A stretch of 7,304 nucleotides of DNA from an uncultured Hungatella sp. (GCA_910585645.1 CAJUFP010000172.1:1-7304), one strand, 5' to 3'; counted from the first letter of the stretch, positions 1 to 6,939 are shown. A program made the numbers and translations. Notes: generated from the letters alone by a model not told the origin.

Positions 1-115
1 ATCCCTTATTCAGAGTGATGGAGATACAAAGGATCTGTGAAGTCACGGCAACCCCCGGTTAATATATAGAACGGGAAGGTGCCAACCTGAGCGAGAAATC
101 GAACAATAAGAGGAT
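1..115 (+). promoter_or_regulatory. SAM-I (S-box) riboswitch aptamer upstream of metK
   Basis: S-adenosylmethionine-sensing leader RNA. The S-box hallmarks appear in order: P1 5' strand CTTATT (5-10), AGAG-TGATGGAG, GTGAAGTCACGGCAACC, a P3 hairpin from about 53 to 75, the AAGGTGCCAACCTGAGC segment, a short P4 (CGA-GAAA-TCG, 92-101), and P1 3' strand AATAAG (105-110). P1 can be extended by ATCC (1-4) pairing with GGAT (112-115) around a bulged A111, and it may continue upstream of the window. The ligand and mechanism come from the known family: SAM binding stabilises P1 and switches off transcription of SAM and methionine genes. Its position before metK fits exactly. The promoter must lie left of base 1. 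Confidence 0.95.
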
Positions 116-137
116 TTGATGTAAAGTGATCAAGTCC
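112..137 (+). promoter_or_regulatory. Antiterminator helix of the SAM riboswitch
   Basis: GGATTTGAT (112-120) can pair with ATCAAGTCC (129-137), giving 9 bp with one G-T wobble around an 8-nt loop. It shares bases 112-115 with the extended P1 and bases 132-137 with the 5' arm of the terminator hairpin, so it is mutually exclusive with both. That is the arrangement of a SAM-off transcription switch. The pairing was read by eye and no folding energy was calculated. Confidence 0.75.
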
Positions 138-165
138 GCAGTTCGCACTACGGACTTTTCGTTGT
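132..165 (+). terminator. Riboswitch-controlled intrinsic terminator before metK
   Basis: AAGTCCG (132-138) pairs with CGGACTT (151-157). The inner stem AGT (140-142)/ACT (147-149) closes a TCGC loop, leaving one C-A mismatch. The hairpin is followed by a U-rich run (TTTTCGTTGTGT). It should form when SAM holds the aptamer closed and stop transcription about 30 nt before the metK start codon. Confidence 0.85.
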
Positions 166-180
166 GTCTAAATGATTCCA

Positions 181-186
181 AGGAGG
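181..186 (+). promoter_or_regulatory. metK ribosome binding site
   Basis: AGGAGG lies 8 nt before the ATG at 195. It decides the metK start: an in-frame ATG at 126 sits inside the riboswitch expression platform and would add 23 residues with no counterpart in the family. Confidence 0.9.
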
Positions 187-194
187 AAAAACAA

Positions 195-1385
195 ATGGAA
201 AAACTGTTATTTACATCCGAGTCCGTGACAGAAGGACATCCGGATAAGATGTGCGACGCGATCTCCGACGCGATTTTGGACGCGCTGCTGGAGCAGGATC
301 CCATGAGCCGGGTGGCCTGTGAGACCGCGGTGACCACAGGGATTGTGATGGTCATGGGAGAGATCACCACCAAGGCCTATGTGGACATGCAGAAAGTTGT
401 CCGTGAGACCATCCGGGAAATTGGCTACGACAGGGCAAAATACGGATTTGACTGCGACACCTGCGGCGTCATCACTGCCATTGACGAGCAGTCCACAGAC
501 ATTGCCATGGGCGTGGACAAGGCTCTGGAGGCCAAAGAGAATAAGATGAGCGACGCGGAGATTGAGGCCATCGGAGCAGGCGACCAGGGTATGATGTTCG
601 GATTTGCCAGCAACGAGACTCAGGAGTATATGCCTTATCCCATCGCTCTGGCCCACAAGCTGGTGCGGCAGCTGACTAAGGTTCGCAAGGACGGAACTCT
701 CACATACCTTCGCCCCGACGGCAAGAGCCAGGTGACCGTAGAGTATGATGAGAACGGCAAGGCGATTCGTCTCGACGCGGTGGTCCTTTCCACCCAGCAT
801 GACGAGAACGTAACCCAGGAGCAGATTCACGCGGACATCAAAAAATACGTGTTCGATCCCGTCCTTCCGGCTGACATGGTGGATGAGAACACCAAGTTCT
901 TTATCAATCCTACGGGAAGATTCGTCATCGGCGGACCTCACGGGGACAGCGGATTGACAGGAAGAAAGATCATCGTGGATACATACGGCGGCTATGCCCG
1001 TCACGGCGGCGGCGCGTTTTCCGGCAAGGACTGCACGAAGGTGGACCGTTCCGCAGCCTACGCGGCCAGATACGTGGCAAAGAACATCGTGGCCGCGGGC
1101 CTTGCGGACAAGTGCGAGATCCAGCTTTCCTATGCCATCGGAGTGGCGCAGCCAACATCCGTCATGGTAGATACCTTTGGCACAGGCAAGGTGAGCAACA
1201 GCCGTCTGGTTGAGATCATCCGTGAGAACTTTGACTTAAGACCGGCAGGCATCATTAAGATGCTGGACCTGAGAAGGCCTATTTATAAGCAGACCGCGGC
1301 ATACGGACACTTTGGAAGAAATGATCTGGATCTGCCGTGGGAGAAGCTGGATAAAGTGGAATTGCTGAAAAAGTATCTTGCATGA
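195..1385 (+). CDS. metK: S-adenosylmethionine synthetase (methionine adenosyltransferase)
   Basis: Cytosolic enzyme that makes S-adenosylmethionine from methionine and ATP, releasing phosphate and pyrophosphate. The product is 396 residues, the normal length for bacterial MetK (about 380-400). Recognisable segments are the N-terminal FTSESVTEGHPDK (residues 6-18, with His15 in the ATP site), the first signature GAGDQG (127-132), and the glycine-rich phosphate loop GGGAFSGKD (271-279) followed by TKVDRSAAYAARYVAKN. Residue 280, after the GKD, is Cys where E. coli has Pro; this position varies in the family and probably does not matter. The start at 195 is chosen for the AGGAGG box and because homology begins at MEKLLFTSES. 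Expression should fall when SAM is plentiful, through the upstream riboswitch. The stop codon overlaps the next gene's start in ATGA. Confidence 0.98.
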   Translation: MEKLLFTSESVTEGHPDKMCDAISDAILDALLEQDPMSRVACETAVTTGIVMVMGEITTKAYVDMQKVVRETIREIGYDRAKYGFDCDTCGVITAIDEQSTDIAMGVDKALEAKENKMSDAEIEAIGAGDQGMMFGFASNETQEYMPYPIALAHKLVRQLTKVRKDGTLTYLRPDGKSQVTVEYDENGKAIRLDAVVLSTQHDENVTQEQIHADIKKYVFDPVLPADMVDENTKFFINPTGRFVIGGPHGDSGLTGRKIIVDTYGGYARHGGGAFSGKDCTKVDRSAAYAARYVAKNIVAAGLADKCEIQLSYAIGVAQPTSVMVDTFGTGKVSNSRLVEIIRENFDLRPAGIIKMLDLRRPIYKQTAAYGHFGRNDLDLPWEKLDKVELLKKYLA

Positions 1386-2413
1386 TCGAAAAGAGACAGT
1401 ATCATGGACTTGACGTGACAAAAGTGATCCTGGCAGTGCTTGTGAGCGCGCGGCATGTGATCCAGATCTTTTATCCTGCGGAAAGCAAGTGGCGCATGGT
1501 GATTGGAGGGTGGCTCTCTAACCTGGCGGTGCCGGGGTTCTTTGTCATGGCAGGTTTTCTCTTATTCAGGAAAGTGGAAAATGGCAGAACAAGAAAAGAT
1601 CAGGCGGTCGTCAGGGCATATTGCCTGCGCATCGCGAAATTGACGCTGATCTGGTCGGTTCTCTATCTTCCGATTGAGGCGTTAAACTGGCTGGGAAAAG
1701 GAATCAGCTTGAAAGAGTGGGCATTGTACTACATGAAAAATTTCTTTTTCAGCCATCCTATGCCCCAGTTATGGTTTCTTCCGGCCCTTTTGACCGCGTG
1801 CCTGCTGGTGTGGCTTGGCTGTTTTGCGGGAATGAAGATCTGGCAGATCCTCACAGTGGGATGGATCTTGTTTTTAATCGGGTATGTTGGCGATAACAGC
1901 TACTGGGCCGGACGTCTTCCTTTAAAAATACAGGATATCCTGGGGATCTACAGCCAAACTTTTATTACCATGCGAAACGGGGTGTTTTATGGAACCTTCT
2001 ATGTGGCAGTGGGCCTGTGGATCGCAAAAGCGAAAAAGCAGATTCCGTTTTGGCCCGCAGTGTTAGGCTTTGTGATCTCCGTGCTTGCGATGTACGCGGA
2101 GGTGGATCGGTTCGGCAACACGAATATGGTGCTGACAGCAGCGCCGGCAGCGTTTTTTATGGTATCGGCCGCGATCCGCGTTACATGGAAGGATCGGAAG
2201 CTATATTCCAGGCTGCGGAGCATGAGCCAGTGGATTTATTTGTCTCATGTATATTTTATCCATCTGTTTTCCCTGACGGCAAAGTGGAATCCCATTCCCC
2301 TTACGAAAAAAGGGATCATGGTGTCGGTTTTCGGGCCTATGGTGGTATTTTGCGCGGTGATGGTATGGCTGTCTGAGCACAGGCGGTTTTCATGGCTGAA
2401 AAAACTGGTTTAA
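1382..2413 (+). CDS. Acyltransferase family 3 (Acyl_transf_3) integral membrane protein
   Basis: A 343-residue, strongly hydrophobic protein with about ten likely membrane segments. The order of motifs fits the acyltransferase-3 family: an N-terminal LDVTKVILAVLVSARH (residues 10-25, with the conserved His25), VPGFFVMAGFLLFRK (50-64), PQLWFLPALL (128-137), GVFYGTFYVAVGL (200-212), and near the C-terminus SQWIYLSHVYFIHL (282-295). Members usually transfer acetyl, succinyl or similar groups to sugars, peptidoglycan or lipids at the membrane. The substrate here cannot be told. The start codon overlaps the metK stop (ATGA) and has no clear Shine-Dalgarno sequence, which suggests translational coupling to metK and shared riboswitch control. 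A strong terminator follows the stop. The family call is confident; the function is unknown. Confidence 0.85.
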   Translation: MIEKRQYHGLDVTKVILAVLVSARHVIQIFYPAESKWRMVIGGWLSNLAVPGFFVMAGFLLFRKVENGRTRKDQAVVRAYCLRIAKLTLIWSVLYLPIEALNWLGKGISLKEWALYYMKNFFFSHPMPQLWFLPALLTACLLVWLGCFAGMKIWQILTVGWILFLIGYVGDNSYWAGRLPLKIQDILGIYSQTFITMRNGVFYGTFYVAVGLWIAKAKKQIPFWPAVLGFVISVLAMYAEVDRFGNTNMVLTAAPAAFFMVSAAIRVTWKDRKLYSRLRSMSQWIYLSHVYFIHLFSLTAKWNPIPLTKKGIMVSVFGPMVVFCAVMVWLSEHRRFSWLKKLV

Positions 2414-2421
2414 TAATAATG

Positions 2422-2474
2422 CGGGGCTGTGGCAAAATGGCGGATCGCCGGATTTTGTCACAGCCCCGTTTTTT
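2422..2474. terminator. Strong intrinsic terminator between convergent genes, probably bidirectional
   Basis: CGGGGCTGTG (2422-2431) pairs perfectly with CACAGCCCCG (2459-2468). The stem continues through GCAAAAT (2432-2438)/ATTTTGT (2452-2458) and GGCG (2439-2442)/CGCC (2446-2449). It is followed on the plus strand by TTTTTT (2469-2474). It begins 8 nt after the acyltransferase stop. On the minus strand the same hairpin lies 12 nt past the lepB stop and is followed by ATTATTATTAAAC, a weaker U-rich tail, so it can plausibly end lepB transcripts too. Confidence 0.92.
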
Positions 2475-2486
2475 GATTCCGCGCTT

Positions 2487-3050
2487 TTATTGGATCCGCC
2501 CGATACTTGGGAAGTAGCGGAAGAGAACTTTGGCAATGATCTTTTCTTTCTTTACAAATGTGTTTTTCCAAAAACGGGAGTCCGCGGAAAAGTTTCGGTT
2601 ATCCCCCAGCATAAAATAGCAGCCCTCCGGGACTTCATAATGCAGCTCTTCCGGCGTCTCCATAGGTTCCTTGATGTAGGGCTCCTCTAAGGGGGTATCG
2701 GAGCCGTTTAAGTACACATGGCCGTCCCGGATGTCAACGGTATCCCCAGGCATGCCGATGACCCGCTTGACAAAGTAAGTTTTTTCCGTTACATCATCAG
2801 GAAAATAAAAGATAGCCACATCGCCCCGCTGCGGGTCGCTGAAATAGTAAGTAAGCCTGGAGCCGATGACCCGGTCGTGTGTCATGATGGTATTTTCCAT
2901 GGAGGCGCTGGGCACACGGCTGTTGGCAATGATAAACCGGTTAAGTACAAAGGCGATCAGGGCGGCGATCACCAGAACCTGGATCCAGCTGATCAGCTCA
3001 GCCTTCCAGTTAAACGGTTCTTTTTCCGTAGGGTTAGGATTCTCTTTCAT
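2487..3050 (-). CDS. lepB: Signal peptidase I (type I leader peptidase)
   Basis: Membrane-anchored serine protease (family S26) that removes signal peptides from exported proteins on the outer face of the membrane. The product is 187 residues, typical of the single-span Gram-positive (SipS-like) form. A short cytoplasmic N-terminus is followed by one membrane helix at about residues 20-42. The catalytic serine is Ser50 in VPSASM, and the general-base lysine is Lys95 in YFVKRVIGMPGD. The GDNRNFSADSR block (149-159) is the conserved C-terminal box; it is followed by FWKN where many homologues have a Gly after the Trp. The start is supported by AAGAAGGT a few bases upstream on the minus strand. 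The gene runs convergent to the acyltransferase and divergent from the DUF3810 gene, so it appears monocistronic. Clostridia often carry several signal peptidases, so this may be one of several paralogues. Confidence 0.96.
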   Translation of the reverse strand: MKENPNPTEKEPFNWKAELISWIQVLVIAALIAFVLNRFIIANSRVPSASMENTIMTHDRVIGSRLTYYFSDPQRGDVAIFYFPDDVTEKTYFVKRVIGMPGDTVDIRDGHVYLNGSDTPLEEPYIKEPMETPEELHYEVPEGCYFMLGDNRNFSADSRFWKNTFVKKEKIIAKVLFRYFPSIGRIQ

Positions 3051-3079
3051 AATGTACCTTCTTTCTGTCTTATCTTTTT

Positions 3080-3108
3080 AGTGTAAATGACTTCCCGGTT
3101 TTGCGCAA
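3080..3108 (-). promoter_or_regulatory. Candidate lepB promoter
   Basis: Read on the minus strand, TTGCGC (plus 3103-3108) and TACACT (plus 3080-3085) are separated by 17 nt, about 30 nt ahead of the lepB start codon. The -10 matches the sigma-A consensus at 4 of 6 positions, but the -35 matches only in TTG. Confidence 0.4.
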
Positions 3109-3136
3109 GGACTTTTACAAAATGGTAAGAAAAAAT

Positions 3137-3168
3137 TTGAGGAATTTTAAGACCAGATATGGTAAAAT
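3137..3168 (+). promoter_or_regulatory. Candidate extended -10 promoter for the DUF3810 gene
   Basis: ATGGTAAAAT carries an extended -10 (TGg followed by TAAAAT at 3163-3168) about 50 nt before the start at 3218. The nearest -35-like hexamer, TTGAGG (3137-3142), is 20 nt away, which is longer than ideal, so the extended -10 would carry most of the recognition. Confidence 0.5.
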
Positions 3169-3205
3169 TAAGGGAAGGCCATTGTGGAAACCCGGGACAG
3201 ACTGC

Positions 3206-3211
3206 AAGGAG
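3206..3211 (+). promoter_or_regulatory. Ribosome binding site that sets the DUF3810 start
   Basis: AAGGAG lies 6 nt before the ATG at 3218. It favours this start over the longer open frame that reaches back to a TTG at 3101. That extension would overlap the promoter region and has no membrane-protein character. Confidence 0.85.
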
Positions 3212-3217
3212 AAGGAT

Positions 3218-4264
3218 ATGGAGAATACAGCGCGAAACAGACAGAACAAGATCATTGGGGCAGGGGGAGCGACGCTTTTGGCCCTGGCTGCGGCAGGGCA
3301 GCTGGGGGCCAGGAACATAGAGGGGTTCGCCAGTTGGTACTCCATACATATCTATTCCGTTATCGTGGCAGTGGTGGGACGGATCTGCGGGCTGCTCCCT
3401 GTGTCGGTGGTGGAATTCGGCCTGTACGCTCTGGGGGCAGCGTCCCTCTGGTATGTATTTGGCAGGAGAAGAGGGTGGTTTTGTATCGCTTCCCGGGCAG
3501 TGTTTCTTGTGGGGGCGGCGGCATTTCTGTACACCTTTAACTGCGGGATCAATTACTACCGACCGCCTTTTTCCAGCCAGCTGGATCTGGATATGAGGGA
3601 GTCGTCGGTGGAGGAGTTAAAGGCTCTGTGCAAATACCTTATAGAAAAAGTCAATGAGACGGTGGATGACAGTCCCTATGAGGCCAGGTGGGCCGTCTGG
3701 GGACGGGAAGCCATGACCGCGCTGGGGGAAGAGTATCCCGGCCTTTCGGGATATTATCCCAGGGCCAAGCCGGTTGCCGTGTCGTGGATCTTGTCCGTGC
3801 AGCAGTTAAGCGGGATCTACTCCCCCTTTACGGTGGAGGGCAATTACAACAGAGCCATGACTGCCTACAACATCCCCCACACCATCTGCCATGAGCTGTC
3901 CCATCTGCGGGGATTTATGAGGGAGGACGAGGCCAACTTTATCGGTTATCTGGCCTGCATCGGGTCTGACAGGAAGATCTTTCAGTACAGCGGTTATCTG
4001 ACCGGGTGGGTCTATGCGGGCAATGCCCTGGCCCGCCAGGATATAGACAGCTACCGGGAACTTTACGGGAGCCTGGATCCCAGGGCTGTTGAGGACTTGC
4101 GTGACAATTCCATATTCTGGAACCGGTATGAGGGAAAAGTGGCCCAGGTGTCCAACCAGGTCAACGACACATATCTGAAGATCAATGACCAGAAAGAGGG
4201 TGTGAAGACCTATGGGCGGATGGTGGATCTGATGCTGGCTTATCACAGAGAGGAAGAAGAGTAG
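3218..4264 (+). CDS. DUF3810-family membrane protein with HExxH metalloprotease-like motif
   Basis: A 348-residue protein. The N-terminal part has three to four hydrophobic segments (roughly residues 12-30, 45-62, 66-81 and 90-107). A mainly soluble region follows, holding HELSH (225-229) and then RGFMREDEANFIGYLAC (231-247). The HExxH plus downstream EDEAN resembles a gluzincin zinc site: His225 and His229 as ligands, Glu226 catalytic, and Glu238 the likely third ligand. This HELxH-RGF-REDEANF block is the signature I associate with DUF3810, a family with no established substrate. Whether it is an active peptidase is inference. It starts at 3218, not further upstream, because of the AAGGAG at 3206. 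It is read divergently from lepB and is followed after 71 nt by glgB, which has its own promoter, so no functional link to either is shown. Confidence 0.88.
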   Translation: MENTARNRQNKIIGAGGATLLALAAAGQLGARNIEGFASWYSIHIYSVIVAVVGRICGLLPVSVVEFGLYALGAASLWYVFGRRRGWFCIASRAVFLVGAAAFLYTFNCGINYYRPPFSSQLDLDMRESSVEELKALCKYLIEKVNETVDDSPYEARWAVWGREAMTALGEEYPGLSGYYPRAKPVAVSWILSVQQLSGIYSPFTVEGNYNRAMTAYNIPHTICHELSHLRGFMREDEANFIGYLACIGSDRKIFQYSGYLTGWVYAGNALARQDIDSYRELYGSLDPRAVEDLRDNSIFWNRYEGKVAQVSNQVNDTYLKINDQKEGVKTYGRMVDLMLAYHREEEE

Positions 4265-4271
4265 GTTTTCA

Positions 4272-4300
4272 TTGTAATCGACATAAAATAATGGTAAAAT
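4272..4300 (+). promoter_or_regulatory. Probable sigma-A promoter for glgB
   Basis: TTGTAA (4272-4277) and TAAAAT (4295-4300) are separated by exactly 17 nt, with an extended -10 TG (4292-4293) in ATGGTAAAAT. It begins 8 nt after the DUF3810 stop and lies about 35 nt before the glgB start. There is no obvious terminator between the two genes, so read-through from upstream is also possible. Confidence 0.7.
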
Positions 4301-4335
4301 AGAAAACATGAAACTATTACGGAGGGGGAACATTT

Positions 4336-6858
4336 ATGGGCAAGACACTGTATGAGATGATGGATTGGGCGGGGATCGAAGAGCTGGTATATTCAGAGGC
4401 GGCGAATCCCCATGAGCTGCTGGGACCGCATATGACGGAGGAGGGGATGCTGGTGCAGGTATTTATCCCCACAGCCCAGGCAGTTACCGTGAAGATGGAC
4501 GGGGGCGGCAAGGAGTTTCCCATGGAGAAGATGGAGGACCCGGGATTTTTTGCGGTTCTGATCCCAAGAAAGACTTTGGCGGATTACACCCTGTCAGTGA
4601 CCTATGACAATGGGACTACCCAGGAGACGGGGGATCCCTATGCCTATGAGCCCCAGTTTGACGAGGCCAGGCTGAAAAAATTTGACGCGGGCATCTGCTA
4701 TGATGTGTACGAGAAGATGGGCGCTCATGTCATGGAGATCAAAGGCGTAAAAGGCGTGTACTTTGCGGTGTGGGCTCCCTGCGCTATGCGGGTGAGCGTT
4801 GTGGGCGATTTTAATATGTGGGACGGCCGCCGCCACCAGATGAGACGGCTTGGGGATCACGGGGTATTTGAGCTGTTTATCCCCGGCCTGGACGCGGGCT
4901 GTGTCTATAAGTATGAGGTGAAGGCCAGAAACGGCGACGCTATGCTCAAAGCGGACCCCTACGGCAGCTACGCGGAGCTGCGCCCCAACAACGCGTCCAT
5001 TGTCTGGGATATTGACCGCTATCAGTGGACAGATGACGTGTGGATGAAGGAGCGGGACAAGACAGATCATAAAAAGAAACCCATGTCTATCTATGAGATG
5101 CATCTGGGTTCTTGGATCCGCAAGCCCTTTGCCGTGGACGAGGACGGCAAGGAGATCGTGGGCAGCGAGTTCTACAATTACCGGGAGATCGCCGAGAAGC
5201 TGGCGGAGTATGTGAAAGATATGGGATATACCCATGTGGAGCTTCTGCCTGTGATGGAGCATCCCCTGGACGCTTCCTGGGGGTATCAGGTGACCGGATA
5301 CTATGCACCTACCAGCCGCTACGGAACGCCGGATGATTTCCAGTATTTCGTGGATTACCTTCACGGACAGGGCATCGGCGTGATCCTTGACTGGGTGCCG
5401 GCCCATTTCCCCAGGGATCTGGCGGGGCTGGCCTGCTTTGACGGCACCTGCGTGTACGAGCACAGGGATCCGAGACAGGGAGCCCACCCCCACTGGGGAA
5501 CTTTGATCTATAATTACGGAAGGCCTCAGGTGTCCAACTTCCTGATCGCCAATGCCCTCTACTGGGCGAAGAAGTTCCATGCCGACGGGATCCGCATGGA
5601 CGCGGTGGCTTCCATGCTGTATCTGGATTACGGCAAGAACCCGGGCGAGTGGGTGGCTAATATTTACGGCGGCCATGAGAACCTGGAGGCTGTGGAGTTC
5701 TTAAAGCACTTAAATTCCATTTTCAAGAAGCAGACCAAAGGAGCCATGCTTATTGCCGAGGAGTCCACGGCGTGGCCGCAGATCACCGGAGATGTGAAGG
5801 AAGGGTCTCTGGGCTTTGATTACAAGTGGAATATGGGCTGGATGAATGATTTCCTGGGCTATATGCAGTGCGACCCCTATTTCCGGTGCCATCATTACGG
5901 CGGGCTGACCTTTAGCATGCTGTACGCCTACAGCGAGGATTTTGTGCTGGTATTCTCCCACGACGAGGTGGTCCATGGGAAGGGCTCCATCGCCGGGAAG
6001 ATGCCGGGAGAGACTTTTGAGGCCAAGTTCTCCAACTTAAGAGCGGCTTACGGCTTCATGATGACCCATCCGGGCAAGAAGCTTTTGTTTATGGGCCAGG
6101 AGATGGGTCAGATCTCCGAGTGGAATGAAAATGAGAGCCTGCCGTGGAATCTCCTTGAGTACGATATCCACAAGCAGACAAAAGCGTATGTGAAGGATCT
6201 GAATCATCTTTACAGGGAGTATCCGGCGCTGTATGAGCTGGATTACGATCCGGACGGGTTCCAGTGGATGGACTGCGCCAGCAGCCAGGACAATATCGTT
6301 GTGTTTGTCCGCAAGACGAAAAAGCCGGAGGAGACTCTTCTGGTGGTGTGCAACTTCGCCCCGGTGCAGCATGACGACTATCAGGTGGGCGTACCCTTCC
6401 ACGGCAAGTACAAGGAGATCTTTAACAGCGAGAGCGAGATCTACGGCGGATGCGGCGTGACGAACCCCCGGGTAAAGACTTCCAAGGCGGAAGAGTGCAG
6501 GGGCAGAGACGAGTCCATAAAGATCCAGCTGGCGCCTCTGGGCGTGCAGATCTTTACCTGTACGCCGGTGAAGGAGGTTAAGGCCGCGGAACCGAAGAAG
6601 AGCGGGAAGACGGCTGATAAGGCGGAGTCTGTGGCAGAGGGGAAAAAGGCGGTTAAGGCAGAGACTGCGGTAGAAGAGAAGAAGGCGGTTAAGAAAGAGG
6701 CTGCGGCAGAAGAGAAGAAGGCGGTTAAGAAAGAGGCTGCGGCAAAAGAGAAGAAGGCAGTAAAGGCGGAGGCTGTGGTCGAAGGAAAGAAGACGGCTAA
6801 GGCGGAACCTGCTGTGGAGGCAGGAAAAGAAGGGAAGAAAACGGTTAAAACACAGTAA
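4336..6858 (+). CDS. glgB: 1,4-alpha-glucan branching enzyme with long Lys/Ala/Glu repeat tail
   Basis: Cytosolic GH13 enzyme that makes alpha-1,6 branches in glycogen by cutting and transferring alpha-1,4-glucan chains. The product is 840 residues. An E. coli-like N1 module comes first (about residues 23-105), then a CBM48 module (about 125-215, with FAVWAPCAMRVSVVGDFNMWDG). The GH13 barrel runs from IYEMHLGSW to about residue 640, followed by a C-terminal beta domain to about 743. The catalytic residues are Asp422 (GIRMDAVAS), Glu475 (AEEST) and Asp543 (FSHDEVVHGKGS). Their spacing of 53 and 68 residues equals that of E. coli GlgB (405, 458, 526). The ribosome binding site GGAGGGGG (4321-4328) fixes the start. 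The oddity is residues 745-840, a tail with 28 Lys and 18 acidic residues and no aromatics, built on 12-residue repeats. No other glycogen gene is in the window. Confidence 0.97.
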   Translation: MGKTLYEMMDWAGIEELVYSEAANPHELLGPHMTEEGMLVQVFIPTAQAVTVKMDGGGKEFPMEKMEDPGFFAVLIPRKTLADYTLSVTYDNGTTQETGDPYAYEPQFDEARLKKFDAGICYDVYEKMGAHVMEIKGVKGVYFAVWAPCAMRVSVVGDFNMWDGRRHQMRRLGDHGVFELFIPGLDAGCVYKYEVKARNGDAMLKADPYGSYAELRPNNASIVWDIDRYQWTDDVWMKERDKTDHKKKPMSIYEMHLGSWIRKPFAVDEDGKEIVGSEFYNYREIAEKLAEYVKDMGYTHVELLPVMEHPLDASWGYQVTGYYAPTSRYGTPDDFQYFVDYLHGQGIGVILDWVPAHFPRDLAGLACFDGTCVYEHRDPRQGAHPHWGTLIYNYGRPQVSNFLIANALYWAKKFHADGIRMDAVASMLYLDYGKNPGEWVANIYGGHENLEAVEFLKHLNSIFKKQTKGAMLIAEESTAWPQITGDVKEGSLGFDYKWNMGWMNDFLGYMQCDPYFRCHHYGGLTFSMLYAYSEDFVLVFSHDEVVHGKGSIAGKMPGETFEAKFSNLRAAYGFMMTHPGKKLLFMGQEMGQISEWNENESLPWNLLEYDIHKQTKAYVKDLNHLYREYPALYELDYDPDGFQWMDCASSQDNIVVFVRKTKKPEETLLVVCNFAPVQHDDYQVGVPFHGKYKEIFNSESEIYGGCGVTNPRVKTSKAEECRGRDESIKIQLAPLGVQIFTCTPVKEVKAAEPKKSGKTADKAESVAEGKKAVKAETAVEEKKAVKKEAAAEEKKAVKKEAAAKEKKAVKAEAVVEGKKTAKAEPAVEAGKEGKKTVKTQ
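6631..6810 (+). repeat. 36-bp in-frame tandem repeat coding the GlgB C-terminal tail
   Basis: Five consecutive 36-bp units encode 12-residue repeats at GlgB residues 766-825: VAEGKKAVKAET, AVEEKKAVKKEA, AAEEKKAVKKEA, AAKEKKAVKAEA and VVEGKKTAKAEP. A degenerate sixth runs to the stop. Units two (6667-6702) and three (6703-6738) differ at one base of 36, so at least one duplication looks recent. The pattern suggests repeat expansion by slippage or unequal recombination, with the length likely to vary between strains. Confidence 0.92.
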
Positions 6859-6881
6859 ACAGGAAGGAAGTTAACTGAAAT

Positions 6882-6922
6882 GCCGGGGACAAGATTTCTG
6901 TGCGGGGATCTTTGTTTCCGGC
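6882..6922 (+). terminator. Probable glgB terminator hairpin
   Basis: GCCGG (6882-6886) pairs with CCGGC (6918-6922). The stem continues inward through GGACAA opposite TTTGTTT with G-T wobbles, and possibly GAT opposite ATC. It lies 23 nt after the glgB stop. The downstream tract TTACTGTTTATGGGCTTTT is only moderately U-rich, so termination may be incomplete. Confidence 0.55.
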
Positions 6923-6939
6923 TTACTGTTTATGGGCTT

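Noticed and set aside
126..194. Upstream in-frame ATG giving a metK protein with 23 extra N-terminal residues
   Set aside because: It sits within the riboswitch antiterminator and terminator, lacks a good ribosome binding site, and the extension has no match to the MetK family, which starts at MEKLLFTSES.
207..1004. Long open frame on the minus strand inside metK
   Set aside because: It is the antisense shadow of a highly conserved gene. The translation is His/Val/Leu-rich with no recognisable domain.
3101..3217. TTG-initiated N-terminal extension of the DUF3810 gene
   Set aside because: The stretch overlaps the divergent promoter region, and AAGGAG with an ATG at 3218 gives a better start.
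3806..4333. 175-codon open frame on the minus strand over the end of the DUF3810 gene
   Set aside because: It is antisense to the HELSH-encoding region, has no family resemblance, and its start lies in the glgB leader without a promoter or ribosome binding site.
4594..5676. 360-codon open frame on the minus strand inside glgB
   Set aside because: It is antisense to the conserved GH13 region, has no recognisable motif or ribosome binding site, and is explained by the codon bias of glgB.
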